Position numbers and translations under genes: made by a program. Below the pieces are notes generated by a model that saw only the letters and a list, made by a program, of their open reading frames with translations, did not search any database and was not told the origin of the DNA. DNA of 64,000 bases from contig OX388345.1 of assembly GCA_947579665.1 (NCBI GenBank), positions 72,965,454 to 73,029,453 on the forward strand, read 5' to 3'. Source of the stretch: Sympetrum striolatum (taxonomy: Eukaryota > Arthropoda > Insecta > Odonata > Libellulidae). Of this stretch, positions 12,319 to 23,835 are shown one piece after another; the first letter of the stretch is position 1; each line of letters begins with the position of its first letter.

Positions 12319-12402
12319 GTCAGGATGGCCGAGCGGTCCAAGGCGCTGCGTTCAGGTCGCAGTCCGGTTCTCCGGGCGTGGGTTCGAATCCCACTTCTGA
12401 CA
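12319..12402 (+). tRNA. tRNA-Leu (anticodon CAG)
   Basis: A complete cloverleaf of 84 nt including the discriminator base. The acceptor GTCAGGA pairs with TTCTGAC. The A-box region is TGGCCGAGCGG. The anticodon stem CTGCG/CGCAG holds loop TTCAGGT with CAG, there is a long variable arm as in class II tRNAs, and the T arm is GTGGG-TTCGAAT-CCCAC. An oligo-T terminator follows within a few bases. It reads CUG codons. Confidence 0.95.
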
Positions 12403-13320
12403 AAATTTTTACAGCGTTTGTAAGACTAATCTTTGAATTTATTAACGTAGTTATTTATTACAGGTCTCAGTTAGCCATAGCCCACTGTTACACTGCATTG
12501 GACAACTAACACAAACAATTTTCAAATTTCTACGTGTACAACTGAGAAGCATTAGCATTTAACCACCCCGTCCGTTAACTACAATAATTTACCAGCTAAA
12601 CTAATCAAAAATTAAAACTACAATAACTTATAACCGCTACAAACACCATGTGCGTTTATCAGCTAATTCAAACAATTACCCAGAAACCTTACATATACAG
12701 AATATCAGGATATGACGAAAAAGAACATTGCTCATCAAGTACAATAATTTAAAACTAGTGTGTGTTAAATAGTTTTAATTTTTAGGATTCCTTGATATAA
12801 CATTACCGCGCCTTGTCAACGTTACCTATCACATAATATTTTCAATTTTTCTGATATTAAATTCTTCCTTCACGATTACCGTTGCGGAAATAGTACCCGC
12901 GAAGTCCCCACCGTACATCACCTTACTAGCCCTACCCTTTCTTCTTAATTATCGTAAACTTTCTTATTAAAAAAGAGATAGGCCACGAATGAATGGAAGA
13001 TGATTGCAATTATTTTGAAAAGTACATTGGGTGTTTCTTAGAATATCAGTAATCCAGGCTTTCCTTTGTTTCAGAACCGGTACCGGCCATGGAACGCTGA
13101 CGAAGACTGTTTTGGAGAGCTCTGAGCTACATGATGTGTCTATAGTCTGTTAAAGTTATCTTTACGGCTGAAAAGGCGGAGCAAGAAAAAAATGTTAGTC
13201 TTTTAAGGCACTGGGAGGTAGACCAATCAAAGGTGACTATAATGAGAATAGACTATAGTCCAACAAGAACAAAATAGTTTTCGACTTTTTTAGCAGTGAC
13301 CAACTTTTCCGATTTCGACC
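12403..13320. other. Noncoding, no recognised feature
   Basis: AT-rich to about 13060, then more mixed. No exon or repeat is recognised. Confidence 0.55.
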
Positions 13321-13920
13321 CATTTCGAGTCGGCGAGGGAGACCTCTGGACCAGACGCGAGGGTGTTCATCCCGTATGGGATTTACTTTCCGAGCAATCG
13401 TGGGAAAGATGAGTCATCACCTGGGAAAGATGTGAGCGGGCGGGACCATCTTCGGAACGAAAACCTCCCCCTCGGAGGAATTGAGTCGGAAGAGAGAAAT
13501 GACCCAGGAAATGAAATCTCCGAACCGCTTCCACGGGTCTTTTTTGTTTCCTTTCTCGGAAGCGGTTATCGAGGCCCAAAGAAGTCGTTTGAAAAATCGC
13601 TGTGGGAGATTTCGGAGGAAAAACCGCCCACGAAAGGACGGCTAAAAGGGAAGACCGACGGAAATGGAATAACCGAGACAATTAGGTCGAGAGCGATGAA
13701 AAATGGCAATAAAGATGGAATGGCCATTTTTTCCGAGACCGCAGGTTCTTAGGAGTGGCGGCATTAAGGGGACACCTTAATCTATCCGGAGCCTCTCTTC
13801 GAAGCGATGCTTTCTCTCTGAGGTCGTCATTGCAATATGATGACTCTTTCAACCTCGAAAAAGGCATTAAAAAAGTTTGATAGGACAGGGAGATGGGAAA
13901 CCACACGCCCTCGCCTTAAA
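13320..13920. other. CpG-rich unique block
   Basis: High CpG density with overlapping open frames on both strands (plus 13363-13752, minus 13681-13367). Amino-acid composition is charged and unlike any family I know. The plus frame starts at GTG, not ATG. Possibly regulatory. Confidence 0.35.
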
Positions 13921-14004
13921 TGTCTTCCGAACGACATGTCTAAATGTTCTGGCAAGACAACATAATCGTTAGAGGAACCGACAAGCAATTGGAGATCTTG
14001 GTTT

Positions 14005-14092
14005 GTGTTCTGGTCCAGTCAGACTTTTTTCATGTCCGTTTTTTCTTGGACACTTTCCTAGGCGCACCCCTTTAGTGCAAAGTTACCTTTTC
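14005..14092 (+). repeat. SINE-B fragment
   Basis: CAGTCAGACTTTTTTCATGT, CCGTTTTTTCTTGG, TTCCTAGGCGCAC and TTAGTGCAAAGTTACC align base by base with the body of the SINE at 18010-18215 read on its minus strand. The tRNA-like head is missing here. Confidence 0.6.
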
Positions 14093-14099
14093 AGGTAAC

Positions 14100-14181
14100 A
14101 AAGTTAACTTATGTAACTGTTGTAACTTATGGGTACCAAAGTAACTTATGGTTACCAAAGTAACTTATGGTTACCAAAGTT
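14100..14181 (+). repeat. 19-bp tandem repeat (GTAACTTATGGTTACCAAA)
   Basis: Three near-identical 19-base units at 14122, 14141 and 14160, preceded by degenerate copies. Each unit contains GTAAC and GTTAC in opposite sense, so the array can also fold on itself. It sits immediately at the edge of the SINE-B fragment. Confidence 0.8.
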
Positions 14182-14367
14182 CAGTCCTTTTCTTTCTTTG
14201 ATGTTTCATTGATGATAATTATCCTTACATTACTTATGAATGATTGCATATCTTAAGGCAAATTTGTAAAGAAAACTATATAATATTGATAATAATACGA
14301 AAATACTGAATTATTTGTTCTTGGTTAGTTGCATCAATAATAGTAAATACAAAAAAGATATATTAAA

Positions 14368-14444
14368 CTACTGATATTATTATGTAATATAATAATATCA
14401 GTAGCATATGCATGAGTATTAATGGCATAATGATATGCTACTGA
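14368..14444. repeat. Overlapping palindromes
   Basis: CTACTGATATTATTA pairs with TAATAATATCAGTAG, and the latter's GTAGCATAT end pairs again with ATATGCTAC at about 14433. Three alternating arms can therefore form two alternative hairpins. Confidence 0.75.
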
Positions 14445-15359
14445 TAGAATCACTGAATAAAACAACATACAAATTCACGAATAAAAATTCAATTTTTTCT
14501 CTTGATCCTTAAATTAATCAATACCACTGAAAAATACATCTTAACAGACATTTTCACGAATAAAGAAATTTTAAACCGAAAGAGACGTTTAGCAACCATT
14601 TACTGCACAGTGATGTATAAAGCAAATGACAAACTCGGTATATGGTTCAAAATTAAAGATTCATCGAAAAGGAACACTCACGAGTAACAATCCAGGTCGT
14701 AAATTTGTTTGTTAGGTTGTGGGAATTACATATACATAATCAAACTCTTCATATTTCCCTCCTCGTAGAAGTTAACGATAAAACGGTTTGGATGGAGAAA
14801 TAGTACCTAGAACATACAGGAGAGGGCATGATTTTTATTGCTATGCAGGAGGATGGAATCGAAAATATCACCGAAAGGTTGATATTCATATTTTATACTG
14901 CTGCAATGCAAACGATTAACAAGGAAATGACAAACTAAGTACGATATTAATAGTTAAATTTCGCAGATCGTACTGATTTAATATTGGTAGGTAGTAATTG
15001 ATTGATATTACAGTTGGTTAAATATCACTTTAAAGTTAGTCTTTTCCTAATTCATTAAGGAATTTTACCAGGAAGCTACAGCCACAGCAGTGTATTCTAT
15101 ATTAACAAGTCAGAATACTATTGCAATTTCTTAAATTTCATTATTAGAATAATATTTAAGCAATTACATCTTCTGGTTTTAGACTGGAAAGGACTAGCGA
15201 TCACTTCATGCAGATCCCCGAAAAAAGGTAATCTTTCCATTGTTTTTCAAACCAATATACAAAAAATCTGCAGATTATTTAGTCCATCGTTTCATCGTGG
15301 AATATGTGAAACGTGGAATACGTGGAACGCCAAAACACTCGAGTCCTTATATTACCATT

Positions 15360-15760
15360 CAGGCGCCCTCGGATGAACATACCTCATTCCCCGGGAAACA
15401 AACCCCAGACGGAAACGACCTCAAGTTCCGACCAGCTGTTCAATTCCCACCTAACCCCAATCACTTACGACGGTAATTTGGCACTCCGAGCCTACATTTA
15501 CGCACCCATTGGTCGAATAATTTATCCGCTACCCGGCGGTGTAAAAGTCGGAGCTCCTCCGCGGAGTTCAACGAAACTTCGGCCGATACAAAGGTACACA
15601 ACACGCCAACGCAAACTCGTGGAGATTTAAAAGGAGTCGGGCCGCTCCGGGAATATAACCACCCGATCTTGACCACAACCACCACTTTCCGAAAGGGCCA
15701 CGTACAGTGGAGGGCCTCTTGTAGCGCAGCTTCCTTTCTCAGATGAGAATGAAAAAGGGC
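15360..15760. other. CpG-rich unique block
   Basis: A GC-rich island with overlapping open frames on both strands (15313-15630 plus, 15685-15461 minus). The minus strand has a GTAAGT-like donor (GTC/GTAAGTG) near 15470, so a minus-strand exon is possible. I recognise no domain in the peptide. Confidence 0.35.
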
Positions 15761-15873
15761 GAGGCTACGAGTGGGAGTGGCGACTGCTGTAATATATGAA
15801 AGGATAGATAAGGGTGTGGGAAATAGTAGACTGGGGAGATAGGTAGAGTGGTGTCGGGGAACGCCGAAGAGCG

Positions 15874-16089
15874 ATGGCTAGTCGCAACACCACTGTAACA
15901 CCAGAAGGAATAATGTGTTATCGCACCTATGCTTTGATTAAGTGTTTAAGAAGGTGTGCCACTCATGATGAGGATGCCAGAATAAATAGATACCGAGAGA
16001 ACATACGAAAAATCATGGAAATTAATGGTTTCAGCAGTTTGAAAGAACTCTTAACGAGCAAATGTTGTTATGTTACGAAATTAATATAA
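15874..16089 (+). CDS. Small ORF of unknown function (doubtful)
   Basis: A 71-codon frame from ATG at 15874, in plausible context (GCGATGG). The peptide is basic with four cysteines and a predicted helical middle (RINRYRENIRKIMEING). Its last codons overlap the left arm of the foldback element starting at 16064, so the stop lies in repeat sequence. I do not recognise the protein. It may be the end of a decayed element or a chance frame. Confidence 0.2.
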   Translation: MASRNTTVTPEGIMCYRTYALIKCLRRCATHDEDARINRYRENIRKIMEINGFSSLKELLTSKCCYVTKLI

Positions 16090-16253
16090 CAAAAATGATC
16101 TAGATCTTAGCATATGATTTATATACACGTACGTAATTACTTAATATACACTCATTTGTCGCATAGGAAGTAATTACATACTCTTATATAAATCATATGC
16201 TAACATCTAGATCATTTTTTATTAAAATTCTTCCGTAACATAATAACATAACA
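16064..16253. mobile_element. Foldback/MITE-like element
   Basis: The left arm contains TTATGTTACG, AAAAATGATCTAGATC and TTAGCATATGATTTATAT. The right arm repeats all three in reverse order and complement, with small gaps. Arms are roughly 75 bases with a short spacer. There is no coding capacity. Confidence 0.75.
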
Positions 16254-17850
16254 TAGATAACTTTTATGCACACCATCATACAACACCACAACTACTAATG
16301 TGTATTCCTTACTCATATTTTTTAATTGTCACTAATAGCATGATTGTTTTTCTGTACCAATCAGATGTGGGCCCCATCTATTCATAGGAATAAATTTGCA
16401 ATGTAATAAATCAGTAGATGCTAACATTTTATCTTTTAAAACGTATGTATTAACTACATATGCGACAAACAACTGAATATGTAATTTTATTTATATCATC
16501 GTACAACTACTATTACCTGCAATTAGTCATATTCTTTACATATTTTCTAGTCGTTAGTCATCTCCTGATTTTGGTCAATTTAGCTTGGATGCGATCAATT
16601 CGTATGCATCCATTGGCGATGAAATAAATTAGATCTACAGAAAAAGGGAAAAACGCTAGTAGTCTGTGCTACAGATTCGATCTTGTTTCCTGTAGCAATA
16701 AATATTTCAGCATTGGTATATTCAACGCTTAATGCATATACTACTTCCATCAAATACTTACACCCATTTTTATTTTGGCGTTTTCAACAACATTCGGTAT
16801 ACCCTCTGGAAAGATAAATAACGCTCCCTCTTCAGCTCCTCTGAAGCACTTCAACCGATAGATTTTATTTAATGTGAATCGAACCGATCGTAGTAGCCAC
16901 TTTTAGTTGGAGTATGAAGAGAGTACTCAGAATTCGATATATGTGTGTGTAATCTTTGGTATAGCTTGGAAACAGACCCCCAACATGGACTATTTAAACC
17001 GAAAAAAAACTTTTAAGAGTCTCATGACCGAGCAACTTTGGTTTGAGTATCCTTCACAACCATTATTGTTCACTTTAACTGCCACAAAAAGACTACTCCA
17101 TACTGGTGGCATCCACTCAATACAATACGTTCTCAAGCAATTACTACAGTTACCTCATTGCGATACGCTATATATAGAGTTCAATTGGCTATAAAAAGAG
17201 TACTATTATTCCGTGACCTCACTGATTCTTTCCTTCTGTAGTGAGGGATTTTAATCAAGGCACCACAGCCTGCTCCTCAATGGGAGATAATTGCAAAGAA
17301 ACATTTTCTATACGAAATAACCACCTATAAGCACTCCATAAGACTGTATGGAGCCCAGGCTTAAAGCTCGTTCAAATAATTTTGTAAACTGCTTTCAGGG
17401 TTACATTTGCTGCTACACTCAAGATGATATAAATACTTATTATCTCGAGTGAAGTTGTGCTCTTCTTTGCGATCTTGATTTTCTGTTTCACAAATAAATG
17501 TACATTATTTTCGGGCACAAAATCATCAATCGTCATCAATTTAAATCCAAAATCAAAAACTACAATTGCAGAAAATAATTTACGAGGGGTTTGCATCCAA
17601 ATATTATTCGAACTTTTTCTAGGAGACGTAAAGAAATACCGCGAGGTCGACAGGAGGTAAATGTTAAAAAAGAACATGTATAAATCTCAAAGATGTTTAC
17701 CAAAACTATCTGCACTGTATCGCATCGCATGTGCACCAATGTGTAAAGCTTAAGTAATGGTATGTACGAACTTTAACCACACAGATAAGAAACCTATGTA
17801 CTCATCCTAGTCTATGGGATATCCTTATTTCCAAGATTTTTTGCGAAAGC
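16254..17850. other. Noncoding, no recognised feature
   Basis: AT-rich. Frames at 16907-17194 and 17677-17372 have no recognisable domain. No repeat family member was seen. Confidence 0.5.
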
Positions 17851-18009
17851 TCGTATCATTTAGAAAAAAAAGAACAGGAGTTTTTGCTTTTTGTTCCCTG
17901 CGCTATCCTTGGTGGTAAGTAAATTAAACCTAATCTACAATTATTCGCGATAAGAAAGAAATTCCAGTCTACCGAGCACAATTTCAGAAAGGTGTGGCTG
18001 AGAGAGACT

Positions 18010-18215
18010 GCTAAAAAGATACAGCCCAGAAATGTTGTCAACAAAACTACTTTTGGAATAAGGAAAGGGTTAAGGTGACTTTGCACATAAGGGCGTGCAC
18101 CCAGGAAGATTCCCAAGGAAAAACGGACTTGAAAAAAGTCTGACAGGGCCGGGAATTGAACCCGGGATCTTCCTCTACTGTCTGCTGGTGTTTCCTACTG
18201 GTGTTTACATACTAT
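18010..18215 (-). repeat. SINE-B, full-looking copy with tRNA-like head
   Basis: The minus strand begins with a tRNA-like head whose B box is GGGTTCAATTCCC. It continues with GTCAGACTTTTTTCAAGTCC, GTTTTTCCTTGGGAATCTTC, GTGCACGCCCTTATGTGC and AAAGTCACCTTAACCC. Parts of this body recur at about 14005, 23570-23640 (minus), 23715-23835 (plus) and 27605, which defines a dispersed tRNA-derived family. Confidence 0.65.
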
Positions 18216-18448
18216 TCTAGAACAAGTTTTTGGAAACAAGTTGAGAAGAACAAGGCAGAAGACTATATCACCATCGAGGTCGAACCCTCGACTTCCTCAG
18301 GGGGTAAACGAAATGGTAACTTCAACAGCTGGCACGACAAACGATTCCAGCTACAACTTGGAAGGCTCTCTGGGACACCTTTTTCGCGGGAGATATCGTA
18401 GCGAGGGATTCAGCCTCTTTGGCCGCACATTTCGCCCGAGAAACTCAC

Positions 18449-18557
18449 AAGATCCCGTGAACCACGGTGTGTCTCCATCCCATTCGACCTGCGACGATAG
18501 GCGGGCCATCAGCAGCACGCCCACGGCGACACAGAGCACGGACAGCGGAGGACTCAT
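18449..18557 (-). CDS. Candidate first coding exon of an unknown secreted protein
   Basis: On the minus strand an ATG at 18557 in context GCCGCGATGA opens 36 codons plus one base. The exon ends at a canonical donor, TT/GTGAGT (18448 on). The peptide starts MSPPL and has a hydrophobic run SVLCVAVGVLLMA followed by small polar residues, as in a cleavable signal peptide. It then continues VEWDGDTPWFTGS. Upstream lies a CpG-rich leader of about 450 bases. The frame continues past the donor into intron-like sequence. I do not recognise the protein. It lies on the same strand as netrin, roughly 25 kb downstream of the last netrin exon seen. It could be a second netrin-type gene, a nested gene or a false positive. 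Confidence 0.4.
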
Positions 18558-19057
18558 CGCGGCGTCAATCCGTGGAGGTGGCACACACTTTTTGGGGACA
18601 CTCCGCCCGAGACCCCGCTTCCGACACTCCGCGAGGGCCACGCAGGTGGGCGAGCTCCGTTACCGACCAGAAGGGCGGTTTCCTCCGGCGCCGTCGGAAA
18701 AAAAACTCCGGAGGATCACACCGCGCTCTCTCGAGAACTTTTCGGAACCGACCACTCGCGTGCAGCACTAACTTTTTCCCCGTCGAAGCCTTACGACCTA
18801 CGCCTCCATTCTGGCGCGCCTTCCGACCTGTCGGACGCCGAAACACGTCTTTTTTTCGCCGGGGAGGAGGCGTCGTCGAGGGATGAATCACTTGCGAGTG
18901 GGAGGAGAGGTCCCCGCGTCCATCTCCCGTACGCGCTGTAGCACAGGACTTGCGGCGGTAAGGGCCGGGCAGCAACTGTGCGAGTCGACCGAGAGAGAGG
19001 AAATAAAAGGTGGAGAGAGAGGGGCGGGGAGACGACGGCAAAGGTTTTCATAGGCAT
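18558..19057 (-). promoter_or_regulatory. CpG-rich putative promoter and 5' UTR
   Basis: The densest CpG block in the window directly precedes the candidate first exon. Long overlapping frames on both strands (18467-18886 plus, 19041-18565 minus) are probably side effects of composition. No TATA box is obvious. Initiation near TTAGTGCTGC (about 18768 on the minus strand) is speculative. Confidence 0.35.
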
Positions 19058-19975
19058 GAGAGGTATGGGAAAGGAGTTGGAGCGGCGGCGTTCGGAAGGA
19101 GGGGGGAGAAAGAATGGGGAGTGGGAAGGGTGGAGGACTATTGGAAGATAGATGAGGAAGGGAAAAGGAGGAGAAGAAGTTCAGAAGAGGGAAGTAAGAA
19201 ACAAGAGGGAAAGTGAGATAAAACGAAACGGAGAACCGAAAGGTAAACGAACGGAATTGAAGAACGAAAACGAAACTACGGAGAATGGGATGGAAACTAA
19301 AAAAAAAGGAAAGAGAACACTAAGGAGAGTGAAGAGAAGGAGAAAAAAAAGATCGACAAAAGGATAACGAAAGAGAAACAAAGTGGTAAAAGTAAGGAAG
19401 CCATAAGGAAAATAACAGTATAATAAGAATATAATAAATAACCAAAAAGAAAGTGAGAGGGGAGATGAGGAGAAACGTAACGAATAAAGATAATGTACAT
19501 GAAATAGAGGAACTTACAGAAACTGAATGTAAATGAATCGGAGTGACTGGGAAAGAGGGAGAAGAGCGGAAGAATGAAAGGATAAGAATGAAAAGAAGAC
19601 ATGGGAAGAGGAAGGAAAAGCAACAGGGGAAAGGTAGGGATTGAAGGATAAGTAAGGACGAAAGAAGGGAATGTATACCAGACGGATAGAAAATGAATGA
19701 AGGCGAAAGAGAATAGTGAAGAAAGAGTGAACAATCGATAGAGAAATGGAAGAGAAAAGAGTGTAAGAAAAAAGAAACAACCGGAAAGAAAGGGTTTAAA
19801 GAAATAATGACGGGAAAAAGAAAGACGCAGGCAAAGAGTAGAAAGTAAAACAAAAGGAAATAAAAAAATTAAACGAAAGGAAAATTAAAAGCAGGGAAGA
19901 AGAGGAAACCTTAAATAACAGAATAAATAGAAATAAAGAGAGATGGAGGAGGATGAAAAGAATAAAAGACACCAA
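18991..19975 (+). repeat. Polypurine tract of about 1 kb
   Basis: For nearly 1 kb the plus strand is overwhelmingly A and G (phrases such as GGAAAAGGAGGAGAAGAAG), with few pyrimidines. After a normal interval at 19975-20110 it resumes weakly to about 20230. The long Phe/Ser/Leu-rich frames on the minus strand are direct consequences of this composition, not genes. Confidence 0.85.
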
Positions 19976-20230
19976 TGCCGAGATGCCTGTTTTGTCGGTG
20001 TTTATTTGCGAATGTATTAATTGTTGGCATTCTGATAGAATTATTTTCACATTCATATGATTGCTAGCTGGAATAGGAGCCAGCCTCTTGAAGATGGCGA
20101 TTTTCATTGTAATGTAGAAACTGGAAAAAGAAAATATGAGGAGAAAAGAAACTGTACAAATATCGGATGACTGCTGTAGAGTAAGATAAAAGAGAATGGA
20201 AACAGAGAGAGAAAAAAGTGAAAAATAAAT

Positions 20231-22100
20231 AGCATCTTTACTCGAGGGGTAATGAGACTGGAAGATCTTTTTTTCACAGTCATCGTCATTGATAAATTAT
20301 TACATTAAAAGAAATTAATCTTAATGAAGATAGCTTGAGAAAATTTTCAGAGAAACGGGGTGGAAGAATAAACGCGAGATAAAAATAGCTAAAACATGCG
20401 GAAGGGAACTCTTTCTACATTGCAAGAGGAGGAAAAAATGCACATACAAATACTGAATAGGCGATAACAAGAGAAATAGAAGGAAGGAAACAGCAAAGGA
20501 AAGAATAGGGAATACTACAGGAGAGAGCTCCAGTTTACGGTATGCATTTTCTATTTGTGGATCCCGCGAGGAGGCAACGTACGATAATGGATCATTCCAT
20601 AACGTTTTTTTTCCAAAATTCTCTTTCCACCTCTTTCTGGTTGATGACGGGTTTGCGTGCTCCATACTGAGAGTTGTACGTCAGATAAAAGCCCTTTATT
20701 GAAGTGTGGATAACACTCACTTGGGGGGTTAGATTTCCTCTCAATCTTTCTTCTCCTATCTCTCCTTCTCACATTCATACCCGTATGCTTCAAGGCATAC
20801 AAACTATTACTACGATGTTAAACTTTCTGTCGGAACATATAGAATCTATTCTTCGTTTCATTTAGGACTTCTGAGTTGCTGCAGTTTTCCCACAAATAAA
20901 AAGTCTGCAAAAATTAAACGTTTTGCAGTTAACTGTGCAACGCCAGGTATTTCAACCAATTCTCCGATAGTAAATGAATAGCTCTGCTTAACAGAGGAGT
21001 GCAAGGATTAGAAATATACAAGAGCCAATATTACTTATCCAAATTCGGTCCGATGACATTCGAATGTAAAATCTGGTACTACTGGATGACGAAATTTCCA
21101 TTAATCTGCATAGATTGAGCTTAGTCTTATTGCTCTTCATTTATTTCACTTATACATAAAATTTATCATCATTGAGACGTACAAAGATGCTTAGATGAAA
21201 AATATTCTTAAAATAACAATAGCGTGAAGTTCCACCATAAGAATCCCGAAACTGAAATGCCTTATGAAATTCGTAGAAGCAAGGAATGACTTATAGTTGC
21301 CTGAGTAAGCACGGAAATAGCAAGTCCGAGAAGGACAATTTTACAAATAATAATGAGAAACGAAAATGAAACTAAAATCCATAAAATATAAATTGTTTTA
21401 ATGCGCACACATTTATGTAAACGTAAGTAAGGTTCATAAATTTATGAAAGGTAAGTTAGGTGATGTTATGCTTAATAACAAGCTCTTACAACCTTACGTT
21501 TATGGATGAAATATTTTTCTAGGTCTATCGGTATAGAATAGAAAAAAATGTATATTTTATTTACTTTTGTTCACCACAATCTTGCTCACGGCAGTGATAA
21601 TTTAATATAATAATAATTAACACATTAATAATAGTTTTGTTACCGGCTATGATAATAAGAAGGCTTTTGAAGCACGAATGATAATAATTGATAAACTTAA
21701 ATTTGTCATACCTAATCGAATGCTACGAATTTGTAATTCACTGAGTCACTGTACTGGACTAAGGAGGAAGTTTCTTACTTGTGGCTTTCTGACTCGATGA
21801 AAGAAAGGGGGAAAACTACCTCACTCCTCAAACAAATAAGCCTAATTCCCTCAGTAGAACTCCTTATAGTTAATTGTAAAGGAATTGAGGTCCACACCGG
21901 CGTCTGGGCTGAATACAGAGAAACGAAAAGTCAGCACATAGTTACAAAACGGTGCCTTTCTTTCACTTGAGGCAAAGGAGAAGAGTGCACGCAAGTCCTG
22001 GTTCTCACACGCATTCAATTTCTTCATAGCATAAAAAAGCGGGAAGAATTTCGAATAGGAGAGATGTAAGCCCTGACGAAGCTAGATAATCTATTTAGCG
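20231..22100. other. Noncoding, no recognised feature
   Basis: AT-rich, with an AG-rich segment at 20400-20530. No exon, tRNA or repeat family member is recognised. Confidence 0.5.
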
Positions 22101-22720
22101 TTGGCGTAGTATAACCCGAACGGTGCTCGATCACGAGCCGAAGATGAACTCCGTAACCCTACCACGAGGCTAGATGATGGCCCCATTAAAGTCTCAATTT
22201 CACCCAAATCAAGACCCTATCTAATCCGATCTTATCCTCTTAAGAGATCGATCCTTCAACCATCTGCTCACGGGGATAACCACCTCCGAATCTATCGGAG
22301 GAATCGGTCGTCGAAACCGTTTAAGCCTGCCTTCCCGCTCTATTTCTGAGGTAGCCCGACTTCTTGGGCAGCTCTTTTTTCTCTCCGCCTTTTATTTTAC
22401 CTCGGGAGAGGAACGACCGAGAGAAATGGCTGCCGAAATGCAGATACACGCATTCCTCGGCGGAGGGCGTGAGCTTCGAGATCTTTTGGGATCCCTAAGT
22501 CACCTGTCGGCCTCCTAGGGCAGGTAAAGGTCGAAGCGATGACACCGAGGTAAGGTTTTTCCGAGGCAGGGAATACAATGGGGAAGACAAGGAGAGTCGA
22601 GGGAGGAGATGAAAGGTGAAGGGGAGGAAGATGAGATGCGGAGGATTCGTATGGGGAAGAAAGAGAAACAGTAACGAGGAGGCTCTCTTTCCGGTCTGAG
22701 ACACTGGCGTGTCGTAAAAA
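22100..22720. other. CpG-rich to purine-rich unique block
   Basis: GC-rich at 22100-22500, then AG-rich at 22560-22700 on the plus strand. Minus-strand frames (23016-22495, 22775-22515) are probably compositional. No domain is recognised. Confidence 0.35.
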
Positions 22721-23569
22721 CGTTGACCCAAGAACATAGACTTCGTCGGGGTATGAATGCGGTATAGAGCGTCACCTAAACTAAAGCACAAACGTATACA
22801 GTTATACATTTTATGAACACTTCCATTGAAAAAGCCGCTTGTAAAAACAAAAACATCCAAACAAAGTTTAGGACTTTTTCTACTGCGAGTGTGAAACCTA
22901 CACAAGGCCATTTTCATTATGTATGGACCAAGTATTCGAGATCTGGTTGTAATCCATGGAATGGAATTGGTCTTGGAGGAAAGGTGCAAATACGCGGATA
23001 GACAAATAAACTTCAAAAACTATATTAATGAAACGCCTTAGTAAACAATGAATAATTCGATTTATTTATTCGCATCTTCGCCCTACTGCCTCACCAAACT
23101 GATCAATTAGCGTAGGCACTGTATCATCACAGCTGGGGGGATCTAAAGAACTCGGTGGGATGAAACCCTCCCCGATTGAACGTAAATTTTCTCGCTCTTC
23201 GAAGGCAGCTTGATATGTATGACCGATAGCAAATTGAAAATTAAACACATTATCCAGTAACAACTGTTGATAAAAAGCAATATGGAGATAAGTAAACTCT
23301 TTCAGCGTTATCTGTGTTAATATAAATCAAAACAAAGTAAACGTACTTGAAGTTGAAGATTCTCCTTTATATATTATCTTACCGAATATGAAGCGATAAT
23401 TTTCGAAATTTTCTTAGGCACTCCAGAACAAAACTAACCTAAAGTAGTATTAGTACTTCTTTTTAAATGTTTCTCTACACTTGAGGTCATATTTCTCCAA
23501 TTTTAAAAGTGGGCCCTTCCAGGTATAGAACTGAAGTTATTCAAAGAATAATCTATACGTATTAATATC

Positions 23570-23640
23570 ACCACGGGAGAACGGGCTTGAAAACTGACCG
23601 GGTCACGAACCCATAATTTCCAATTACCGGTTGGTCATTT
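23570..23640 (-). repeat. SINE-B fragment (tRNA-like head)
   Basis: The minus strand contains GGGTTCGTGACCCGGTCAG, then TTTTCAAGCCCGTTCTCCC. These align with the B box and proximal body of the SINE at 18010-18215. Confidence 0.5.
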
Positions 23641-23714
23641 CATTCAATTAAATTATCTAGCCAGTACATTCTAACATATCATTCAGGAGATTTTATAGGA
23701 ATAGAACTTTAGTT

Positions 23715-23835
23715 TAAGTCTTTTTCATCACCATTGTTCTTTGGGATTTTTCCTAGGCCCACACCTTTACGTACGGTATCATCTTGCACCCTTTACCTCG
23801 CATTCATTTTCATTTACGAAAACCCTAAACACATT
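23715..23835 (+). repeat. SINE-B fragment (body)
   Basis: AAGTCTTTTTCATC, CTTTGGGATTTTTCCTAGGC, CCACACCTTTACGTAC and CACCCTTTACC follow the order of the SINE-B body, diverged. The open frame 23741-23971 overlaps it and is therefore not a gene. Confidence 0.5.

Noticed and set aside
13363..13752. 129-codon plus-strand frame as a gene
   Set aside because: Starts at GTG and not ATG, is mirrored by an open minus frame, and has no domain or splice signals.
18241..19057. Overlapping Arg/Pro-rich frames on both strands in the CpG block
   Set aside because: Low stop-codon density from GC-rich composition. Only the short frame ending at a GTGAGT donor (18449-18557) has supporting gene-like features.
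19181..19853. Long Phe/Ser/Leu-rich minus-strand frames
   Set aside because: They are the complement of the polypurine tract. Codons are almost all TTT, TCT, CTT or TCC, several frames are open at once and no domain is present.
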